This document shows, one piece after another, positions 24,301 through 36,300 of a DNA stretch of 64,000 nucleotides. The notes beneath the pieces are model-generated. The model was given only the letters and a program-made list of their open reading frames with translations. It searched no databases and was not told the origin of the DNA. The position numbers were made by a program, and so were the translations under genes. Source of the DNA: Streblospio benedicti (lineage: Eukaryota > Annelida > Polychaeta > Spionida > Spionidae). The stretch covers positions 15,139,661 to 15,203,660 of the forward strand of contig CM032663.1 of assembly GCA_019095985.1 (NCBI GenBank), written 5' to 3'. The first letter of the stretch is position 1, and the number at the start of each line of letters is the position of its first letter.

Positions 24301-27300
24301 ATTTTAAAAACCCGGACACCAGACTGGGTATTAATTTGAATGGCAAATTGTCCAACATGGGTAAAGCAAGCCGGTCGTAAATAGAAATATAATAGCAATT
24401 TTTGAAATGATAATGCTCATAATTTTGTCATTTGAAGTAAAGTGAATTCTAGTCTATTGTTTTCTTACACCCAAAATCAACTCACTGACATTGTAAACCT
24501 TGTTTTTGACTCTTTGTTTGAATATGTTTTACTATTCCTTACCCTAATTTTCATTTCCCCATCTTTCATCTAATAATGTTAGTTGAATAGTTATAAATAA
24601 TTTGCATTAAGCCATTATTATTAGAGATGAATGTCATTTAAGTTCAACAAGTGCTACCAAATAACAGAATAGTCATAATGGTACATAGATAATGCACGTT
24701 GCAACGTATGTTCCATATGACTGATAGAAAACTTAAAAAGAAATCACATGTCCTTCAGTTCAAAGATAGATGATATTATTAACTTGATATATTAGTTCAT
24801 ATGCTACTGACAATATATTTCCATGTTAATTTCTTCATTCATTTTAACTATATTTATGTTACCGTATATGACCATCCAAGTGCCCACCCTCGTGTAACAG
24901 CCCTCCCCCTCTTTTTCTTAAATGTCTTTAAGAATTATGTAGTAACTGCACTCTCGTGTAACAGCCCACACCCCAGTTTGAGAAAATTTCAATTTAACGG
25001 CCCTGGGCGCTTGGATGGTCATATACGGTAATATCATATAGCATTACTAATAACAAAGTTTTAGAATTCAGCTTAGAACCATGCAAAATTGCTTTATTAT
25101 AGAGGTGATCTTAATATAGAGGCAATCTTAATTAGAGCTTACACTGTATACTTATTATTTAAAGATGAAAAAGAAAGAAAACTTATTTTTCCCTATGTTG
25201 CAGCTGCCCGACATGGAGTGGACGCCCAGCATGATCGGCTTCCTTCACGCCATCTTCCATATCGGCTACTTTTTCACGCAGTTACCGGGCGGTTACCTGG
25301 CAACCAAAATACCTCCCAATAGGTATGAAGAATGCAAATTTCCTATATTTTTGTGTATGCGTGTGCTATGCCTATATTATTTGTGGGGGGAAAACCTGAT
25401 TGAAATTTTATAATAATAATACAAATACAAAGTATTTGAAACTTTGAAATTTAGGTGTACCTAATAGGACAACATTATAGGTGAGGAAAATAAATCATAA
25501 TTTCCTTTATGTTTTATTTACAGGCTTTTTGGTGGCTGCATTCTACTGTCGTGTGCCTTAAATCTGCTCCTTCCAACTGCATTTGACAAAGTTGGATACA
25601 TATTCACATGCGTCATTCGTCTGTTACAGGTAAGATATTTTTCCACTTTACACTGTTTGTTTAAAACTAAAAGTTTTGATATTATCATTTTTCATAGGAA
25701 GATTCAGGGAGGGGCACAGGGATCAAGTCGTCCACCTTTTTTTTTCACCAAAATATTTCATTTTTTATAATGTTTTGGGTTTACCCGTTAACGGTCGCGC
25801 TTACAAAACCCATGAGATCCCTTAAGTGATTCCTTAGTAAGGGATGATGTACATTTTGTCACGTTTGACAAAAGTGGATCAATGTTCCACTTGGGTGAGA
25901 TGGTGGGGGTGGTGGGGTCAGTCGAGTTTCTTCTGATATACCATTTTTTTTAGATCTGAGATATTTTTGCTCGCGTTAAAATTTTTCATATCAGAATCCC
26001 ATATCAGAAATACTATTCAAACGTGGCATTAAAGAGATACACAGCAGAATATTCACACTTTAACGTTATGATTTATATACTTCATATATACATGTAATAT
26101 TATTTCATGGCATATATAAGTGATATCTGAATAAATGTTACGAAACACTAGGTAGATATTCTTCAATTATGTCACACATCTGATATTTCAACCTTTGAGG
26201 GGAGGGAGGGGGAGGGGGAGGGGGAGGGCAGTCAAGTCAAGAAAAAACAATGTTCCACTTTTGCAGAGAGTGACATAATGTACATCATCCCTAATCCCTT
26301 AGGACTCAAACCCATGACCTTCTGACCATCAGGTTAAGCTCCCAACCATGTGCACTCACCCTGAGATGCAGGCAGAATGATCAAATAACACGGTATTGAC
26401 TGCGATATCAGGTTCATTATGCTAAACTGTGTGAGGGCATCATTATGAAAGCTTGATTACAATATTGATTTGATACACACGTTTATGTTTAATAGGCTAG
26501 TTATAGCATGCTGTTAAATTGAGTGTTTATTGCATGTATTGCATGTCAAAATAACATTTAATACGCTTTGATTAGATAAATGTATACATTGTTGTTTTAT
26601 GCTGTATCTTATGTGGCACACAACTCTGGCATTACCTGTTTCTTATATGGCACACACAACTTTGACGTTAAAATTACAAGATCATACCATTGGGTATGAT
26701 TAAGACTATACACATGATAATCTTATATGAATTATAATGCACCTACACAACATATTAGTAGTCTATGAGCCTCCTTTTTCTATTTATGACTTGTTCGTGT
26801 ACTCATGAGAAAATTGAAATTTAACTACCATATACGAGCATCAAAAATAGTTAATGTATGGGTAATTCAGGTGGGAGTTAGACTGTATATCCCAAGGTGG
26901 GGGGTGGGTGGATGCACGAAGGTGGGCGTTTCGATGGTCATATATGGTAATATATAACGCGTCAACCAAAATTTGTACTGAATAAACTTTCGTACCTTTT
27001 TCAACTTCATTTAGTATTTTGTTTCATCAATCAATATTGAAAATACAGGCAGGGACAATAAATGATTGATATAGAATATTCTCTGAGATGTAGCCGATTC
27101 CTAGGAAATTGACCTTGTTTATGTTTTTAAAAAACTACATAGTTAAGTGCTGTTAAGTGTAGCCGATTCATGGAAACTGACCTGGACATTTATATTTGTT
27201 TAAAGGCATTGTTGTTTTTTGTTGTTGATTGATTTATGTGAAAATTATTATTATTTATGTGAGAATGTATGGTCAGCACAGACATACGTCATTAATGCTA

Positions 27301-30300
27301 CAAGACCTTCTCCCTACAAAAACAATCACTGTTGAAAAGTGCTAACAGAGCACAGGCTCGGTGGAATCATGTGCAATAAAATGACTTGCTGGATACCACA
27401 CCACTTTCATTAGCAAATGTCAAAACTGAACCCATATGATTTTGTTTATTTACTTTTTTCTTCTTCTTTCCGCTACCTGTGGGAATATGTGAATGCATAA
27501 ATGAAGCAACCTGAATATCAAGGGCTCACTTCATTGATCAAAACTTCCTTTTGAGCAGCTTGTCCCCAATATTATATTTAATGATATGGAGATATCTCAT
27601 ATCTAGCTGTGCCCCATTTTTGCCGTACCTAATCCAATTTCTTTTGTTGAAATCACATATGGTTACATTAAACTAAGAAAAAAAAGCCAAATCTTGATAA
27701 ATAGAGTTCAAACTGATCTATTCTATAGATAATATGCTCTGACATTTAGGCGATGGTGGTATTAAAGAAGACCCTCAATTGATCTTAATAGAACGCTCAT
27801 TATTAGATTTTTCACAGAAATGAACTCGCATACATATTGAAGGCAGAGTCAAACAAACTGCTAATTGTAATGCACAATAGAAACTAATTCATTTAAGTAA
27901 AGCCACTGAAATTAAAACTCACAGGAAATTAACTTACCTCTATACCTAGATACAAAGAGAGACTGCAAAGCGAATATATACTGATGACCACATCATAGTA
28001 GTCATTGATTTACACTGTTAACACTGATACACAGTTGACGTTTTCCTGCTCTAAATCGTTCTCTGCAAGAATTGTGTCTTATAACATGTTTGGGGGATTC
28101 TTTTTAATCCAAAATAATCATGATTGAAAACGAAATTCATGATTAAACTAGACCAAACTAAAGTTAGCTTTTCAAGTTTGGTGATTAACTAAAACTAAAC
28201 TAAATTACACAAAATTTGATTAGATTAATTGATTAAAACTAATGTCTCCCCAACTCTGGTCCATATGCAACATTTGGAGAGATTCGCAGTGTTAATGTAC
28301 AGCAGCGATGTGGGGCTGCTAGAGTCAGTGATGCAAGAATGCATCTTTTTACACATGGCCTTATAATGAACCTAAACAATACATATGTTTGTAGTCTATG
28401 ACCCCCCTTTTTTTTATTTGTGACTTCTTCGTGTATTCATGAGAAAATTGACATTTTACCTACATCATACGACCATCAAAACGCCCATGGGCGACTGGCC
28501 GTTTAGCTGACATATGGGTAATTCGGGTGGGCGTTAGACTGTATATTGCAAAGATGGAGGTGGGCGGATGCACAAAGGTGGGCATTTTGATGGTCATATA
28601 CGATAATATATAACTCGTCAACCAAAATTTTTGTATTGAATAAACTTTTTCGTACATTGTACCTTTTTCAACTTTATTTAGTATTTTGTTTCATCTATCA
28701 ATATTGAAAATACAGGCAGGGACAATAAATGATGGATCTAAACCATTGATTTAATAGGACTTTAGTTTACAATATATATTTCAATGTCATTTAATATCGT
28801 TAGATAGGGATAATTGAAAGTACAATGTATCAATGATGTAATGTAAAGTGATTGTTGATAATTTTTTATAGAATGAGGAAGATAAGCTGTCATTGAAAAT
28901 TAAATGACAATTTTTGTTAGCAGATAACATTTTTATATATAATTATTTCTGATATACACTGTCAGATCAACAAACAGCCTTTATTATACTTCTAGATGGA
29001 TTATTCAAATATGAGCATATAGCACATCTGAGGTGACACTACTTCTTCTGTGGTAGCTTTATTACAATAATGACCATGGGCCCCACCCCCCCCCTCATCT
29101 TTACAAGTATGGTAATTAGGGTGTTATGCAAAAGACTTGGTCAATACAATAGAAGGGGGCACAAATACAATACAAGAGGGCACAGATGCCTCGTAAATGT
29201 GAAGTAAGAAATAACCTTTAAAATAAATTGGGAAGTTTGCGAGAAATGGTTAGTGGGAAAAGAGCTAAAATTGAAAGTGGGATGTGGGAACAGGACTTAC
29301 CCATCTAGACCTTCACACAATACAACAATACAATGCAAAACAATACAGTACTACTAGAGTAGTACCTCTCTACTAGGACCACCTTCGGGACCAGTGTTAG
29401 GTGGTCTCAATAGAGGTGGTCTCTATACAGAGGTTCCTTTTGGTAGCTTTGTGAAGGCTTGGGACCGTGAAAAGTTGTCTTATCATCGAGGTGGTCTCAA
29501 TAGAGAGGTGGTATTAATTGGAGGTTCTACTATACATTACAATACAATGAAAGTTGGCAAATATAAAGTAAACCCTGTCTGCTCGCAGGGTTTGAGCGAG
29601 GGCCTGCTGTTCCCCAGCTGCTATGCCATCCTGCGCCACTGGACGATGATTGAGGAGCGCAGCCGGATGGGCGCAATTGTCCTCACAGGTGAGCAATTTT
29701 GCACAGTGTCCAGGGCATGAACCCCAGCATTATGAGAGGGGTGTGTGGTATATATCAGCGCTCTGCGCGGTCAGCTTTTGGTATAGTTTATCTGCCCCGC
29801 GACCGCATCATTCCGACCGCATCCGCCCCGCGACTGCACCAAATTACACTTCTGTGTCCGCATCCGCCCCGCGACTGCTAGATTTTGACTGCATCCGCCC
29901 CGCGACCACACAAAATGACCGCAATTTGACCCCATCATTACAGATCATCCGCAATATACCCCCAACACTATCCGCCATCAGAATCATTACCATTTATTAT
30001 GGTTAAACTTGCAAGAAAATGATAAACCAAAACTAATTTTATTTGTATTGGAATGATATATTACAGCGCAGTATATAACAGATATAACTCTAAAGTGAAC
30101 TGATACTGAGTTCCTAATTACATCTTGTTTATAGGGGATTGCAAGGGTAATAAGACAAAAAAAGTTCTGCTTCACTAAGATCAAAGTAGTCAAAAGGAAA
30201 TCATGCTGGAATTTGTTTATTTCATTACAGCATGTATGTGTACCCACATTTAGAACTAAATATTTTATATCATATTAAGAGGTAAAAATGATTGCAGGAG

Positions 30301-33300
30301 ACTAATTTTCAAGCATCCCTTTAACTTTGAACAAATGGATATCACATTGTTGGAACAATGCTTTACTCCCCATTAAGATTTAACTGGCATGGTCATAAAG
30401 GACTCCTTAAGGTAAAGCAAACATCTTCATAAAAGGTCATGCTTATTGGCTAAGTAGCTAACTGCTACTTATCAATGAATTCAAAAGGAACCATGCTGTG
30501 CATAGTGGTTAACTCTAATTAAGGACAGCAATGGTATGAAATTGACTTCAATGCATATCATGATTACAAGTATGAGGTGTTTCTAATAAAATGTAATATA
30601 ACATTATACACAGAAGTGTTTCAGATATATTTCATATGCTTTTCTAACATGTCTCTAATAACTGCAATATGGCAGTTTATCAAATCAAAAAGCAACATGC
30701 TTGCATGTTCTTTCAAAAACAAAGTAAAAGATGAAGGTCAAAGAGAATCTTATAATGATCTGCTGTAGATGTGGATCAAAGAATGATCCGCGGTCATTCA
30801 ATTGTTTCTGACCGCAAAGCGTCCACAAATTAACTGCATTGATCCGCAAAATGTCCGCAAACACATCTTTCTGACGGCATCCGCCCCTTGACCGCAAGAA
30901 TTTGACCACATCCGCCCCGCGACCGCAATAGCAATGATGAGGATACCCGTGTACTGTCCGCGGATGATGACCGCGGTCAACTCGCGGATGTCCACGCGAC
31001 CGTGCAGAACGCTGGTATGTATGCTCCTATGATTTACAAACACTACCATAAACATTAAAAAATGTATAATACCAGTAGATATCTACATGGTATGTTAATG
31101 TGTATTCTTATTGTGTCTGTAAATCATAGTAGTGTACATATTACATACCCTTCAACCCCACCCACCCAACCCTTTTCATGATGGTAGGCCCCAGGTTGCT
31201 GATATTCCTAAAAAGTCTTAAAATTTTTTATTTTGTTGTTGTTTGTAAATAATATAGCTATTTAAGTCTTATTTTGCGAAACGAAGTAGTACAAAGTTTT
31301 AATTTTTCTTTTAACTTTTTTATGATGTTCAAATTTGTGAATTTCCCCAATATATGAGAGCTGCTATTTTAAAGAATCAAACAAGACACAAACTTGTGCA
31401 CTCTCGGTTATCCGCTTTTTACCTTTTTGTTAAAGATGTCATTTTTCCTTCAAAAAATGTCATAAAAAAGTCTTAAAATATTTCATTTTCGGCTTCCAAA
31501 AGCTACAGACGCCTTGTCTCTGTAAAACCTCCATTTGAAAGCTAACCATTACAGCCAGGTTATTTGATGAAACAAACTGGTGAACTGAATGATGTGATCT
31601 GTGAAAAAGAAACAAATAAATGAAGCAACATTCATTTACTTGAAATGACTACTCATGTGCACATATTGCAAAGCAGTGTCGATGTTCCGGTTTGTTAACA
31701 GTTTTTCAGCAATTACAGACAATATCAATAATTTGCATATGCGATAATTGCATATATTGCTTAGTTGCATTAAAAACTGTAAGCCTACTATTTGTTATAA
31801 ATGATAGAACCAACATCTTTTTTATTCACATTTTAATTAAATATTTTCAACCTTTCAACCTGCTATTTGATTAATATTTTAAACCTTCTGATAATTGCAT
31901 AATGTATGATTTGCATATACATATATTGCTAATCCCATTAAGTGTGTTTTGTCAGAACAGCACACGTGTTACACACAAATCTGTTTTTACAGTTAAAAAG
32001 TTCAAATTCAGAAAATTTTTGCACAATACTCTAAAGGCTTTTTCATAAAATCTATAGAGATCATATTTCACTATAAAAATCATTTTCACCTTTTGTCATG
32101 CTCGCTTGACAACATAAACCTGTTCAGCTGTAAAATAACGACCTGATTCAAATTTCTAAAGGGCATTGAATTCCAGCACAACTGGACTGTGCAAATTGTA
32201 ATTTATTACCTTTTTTCAAAAGATTGATTACCGCATATTAAGTGAACCCATTTATTTCTTTATAATAAAACAATTGGCTACTACAGTTGGTATATAGAGA
32301 CATACATGTTTTGACTATTCAAATTAAAAGCACACGCTACATGTCCTTTGTTTAGAAATTCTGTTGTGATCTGAACAATTTCCCACTATTTTAGCCCTCG
32401 CATTGTAGATATTATCTACTTAATAATTAATTGAAATGTTAAATTTCCTCTTTTCAACATCTCTACTGACAAAATAATATTGAACCTCAATGTATTCAAG
32501 TATAAATAGACAAGCGACCTAAAAACATCGGTATTGAAATGAAGATGGTGACATATGTATGTAGTTTTTGTTTATGTTTTTTCATTTTCAAATTCAGAGA
32601 CATGTACAGTCTCTTAAACGTGTAAAAGATCGATGAAATAGCATAGCAACCTGCAAATGTAACCTATCAACTGTAGAATGGCCATTGCAGAAAAAGTATC
32701 CTGTCCCGTATCATTTTGATAAAGGCAGCATGCATATTTCAATTTTATGTTTAATGTATATCTGATTGTATGATTGATGAGTGTTGATTTTTATCTTCTT
32801 CGAGAGAAAATCAATTTAACAACAAAAACTCAAAATATGAAGTGCCATCCCAAACACTGATGGCAATATTTTTATTTATTACCAGTATTTTTTTTTTTAA
32901 ATATTCGCACCTCAGTAGCTAGGAAGAACAGCGACATCATGATAAACAATACAACTACATGTATAGTCGAAACTTGCTATTTCGAATCTGTAGGAAGAGC
33001 AGTAAAATGATCTAGATAGACAATATTGGAGATAGCCAACTGATATGTTTTCATAATGTAATTGAGATAGCAGAAAATTCAAAATAAGCAATATTGAGAT
33101 AACAAGGTTCTGCTGTATCACAACTCATTGACATCATCAATGACGGTCGATATTTTTGTGATCATATCAGCAGACTATAATTTTCATGTTGCAATAATTG
33201 TCAGCAAATTTGGCGCACGCTAATGACATGATAATGTAATTGGCTATCGGTAAATGGTGACTTGCTTCATGTACATGTCAAAAGTTATGGGCAGCATGAT

Positions 33301-36300
33301 GGTGGATTTTTAAATCAAATTTGAGAAATTTTACATGTGTTGAATATGTGCAATCTAATTGTACCCGCCTAGTGGTGATATAAGTATGTATTAAACCATG
33401 AATTGTAATACCAACAATTTTGATAATTAAGAGACAAACATGTAAATCAACATCGGGCTTAAAGCAAGATCATCTCTATATTAAGACCACCTCTGTAAAG
33501 CAGGCCATATCTTACAGTCCCAAACCTTCATTTTAAAAAAAACATCTCAAACCTCCATTAGTCCACAATGCCATTCACACAACTTGAGACCCATAACATG
33601 GTTGTCCTAATAGAGAAGTTCTGAAGTACGTATCTCTGTAGGTTTTCAAGCGTGGTGTTGATGCCCAATTAAAAAAAAAAAACTTAATCTCACACTATGA
33701 AACATCCCGGGATTTTTGTTGCAGGCGTGTACATTGGGCCTGTGATCGGGCTGATGGCCTCCGGTTGGCTCACTCACTACCTCGGCTGGCAGTACGTCTT
33801 CTACACACACGGTACGTGTCACACACTTTGTACTTTGTGGACATAGTGTAGCCTACATAGGGGAAAATGAAACTAACCTCTAGATAGCAGAAATTTCTAG
33901 CTAAGCAAAATCAAGATAACGAGGTTTTACTGTATGCATGTATAACATGAAATTTGTTAACAGTTGAAAAGTTATATATGGAAGATATATGTTTTACATA
34001 ATTTTTTTGCACCAAAATATCAACAAGATGTAGCATGTGAATGAACATACCAATGCAAACTCTATGTATCAATCAAAATCTCAGGAGTATTTATGAAAAT
34101 CATTCATCAGTATCACAGCTGTTCGATAATGGAAACAGCTGGTCTGTAGGTGATTCTTCGTTTGAAACCTTTGAAAAATCTATATTGATGAAGGTGTTCA
34201 AGGATCTAGCTGAATTGTAAAGAGTTTTTGTCTATTTGTATATGATAAACATAATTGATATTGAACATTTAATTTCTTATTATGTTGAAATGCATTATTT
34301 GTTGCTTTATTCCTCAAGCTTTATTCCATGACTAGATTTGTCGCCAAAATAGACCAAAAGCCATGATTCTATTGAAAACTTTTTATGATAATCTATATTT
34401 GGACTGATGTTTCTTACATGTATAGCAATGGTTCTACATACTCTTTGAAGTACATAATCTGTTCTGCTGTCAATTTACACATAATCACATTCGGCAAAAA
34501 CTACCAATTGCAACAAAAACAGTAGAATATTTGGAAAATGGCTAGAAAATTGTTGGAAATGTGATTTTTTTCCAGTTATAAAAAACCCTTTGCACATTAA
34601 ACCTATCATTGATGTTTTACAACTTATTCAATTGCAGGAGCTGTGGGGATTTTATGGTTCATATTCTGGTTGTTCATTGTGTACGAAACTCCTGACACAC
34701 ATCCTGGTATCAGTCCAGAAGAGTTGAAACTCATCAAAGAGAGTCAGGGTCTTACTGCTGTCGTTTATAAGGTGCCATTTTATGTTGTTTTTAACTACAT
34801 TTAATATAGTCAATTTCACATTAATGTGTCAGTCATACTGGGTAGGTTTGGGGATAAAGTCAAGAAGTTAAGTTTTGGGGTTAAATTCTTCAGCAAAATT
34901 TCAAGAACGGTTCCTAACAATCACGCCTGTATTTTGAATATTTCACTTCTATTCACATAGTAATTTTTTTAACTTTTATTTTTTCATTTTTTTTTTTGGT
35001 GGATTGTTAAAAATCTTGTTAAGCATTTTTTGCGTAGACTAGACAGTGGGTATTGCAAAACAATTGTATCTGGCTGTGCTATTAAACAACAAACTAAAAT
35101 GATTGAACACTAAAGCAATTTTACATGTTTCACGAAAATGTGTAATATTTGTATGTGTATAATTTTGGTTTTCTATGTTGAAACAGTATTTTAATGAGAA
35201 TGTAGTACAATGTATATATAGTACTGTATTTTTTTATTTGGGATATGTAAAGGAAAATATTCTTAGTATTTGTGTTGTGTCGTCTTAACTGCTGTATAAA
35301 ATAAGTAGGTGCCAAAGTTTAAAATTTACAAGTTTATTTATTTTTGCTAAGCGCTTTCGAACATGAAGTTCCTCATCAGAGCTAAAATATCAAAGGTAGC
35401 CAAAAATATAAGAATGTCTTGTGCTTATATAAAACAATTTGTATATCATAAATATAGGTTAAAATACATTTCGTTGTCAAAGTATTCGAAAAGTATGTCA
35501 AAGTATTTTACTTCTTGACAACGAAATGTATTTTAACCTATATTTATGATATACAAATTGTTTTATATAAGCACAAGACATTCTTATATTTTTGGCCACC
35601 TTGAGAGGACCTGCTGAAGTTCAAATAATGAATTTGGCTTACTTAAAGGAAAATAACATACTGAAAGCATTTGAGGTAAACCCTTGTAAATTTTTTAAGC
35701 TATCCACATGCTTGTTTTCAGGAGGACAAAGTTCCATGGAAGGAGATCTTCATGTCGATGCCCGTTGCAGCCATCAGTGTCTGTAACTTCGGCCGCAGCT
35801 TTGTTTTCTTCTTCCTTCTCACCAATGGACCTACTTTCCTCAATGTTTTTGGATATAGTTTAGTAGAGGTATGATATATGTGTGTATTTTTCATAGAAAT
35901 AATGACTACTCTAAATATATTAAGATTAAAAGAGTACAGAATCTTTTATGGAATTTTGGGACTGCAAAAAGTGGTCCTGCAGTAATATTTCTAATTTAGG
36001 GCACCTCTGTAATACGACCATTTCTTGCAGTCCCAAATCACACTCGTAAAAAGACCAACATGAACCTGTAAACAGAGACAACCTCTATTGAGACCACTTG
36101 AGGCCAGCCCCTTAGGTGGTCTTTATAGAAAGGTTTTTACTGTAATATACATGTACCGATGGTCTATTGATTGAGGTCTGCTCTTTTTTACGTTATTAAG
36201 CAACTGCTCGATGCTGGTGCATGCATGTAGAACAACATGCTGTTGGTGCTGCCTTTCTTAAAATAATACGCCAGGATTCCATTCACATGAGGCTGGTCCT

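Noticed and set aside
29650-30006. 118-codon frame with Pro/Arg-rich sequence
   Set aside because: It runs from an SLC17 exon through its donor into the GC-rich array of a DNA transposon.
30685-31055. Minus-strand frames of 74-85 codons
   Set aside because: They read the GC-rich end of the same transposon; no protein-like features.
35592-35786. 64-codon frame overlapping an SLC17 exon
   Set aside because: Out of phase with the transporter, which reads EDKVPWKEIFMSMP from 35722.
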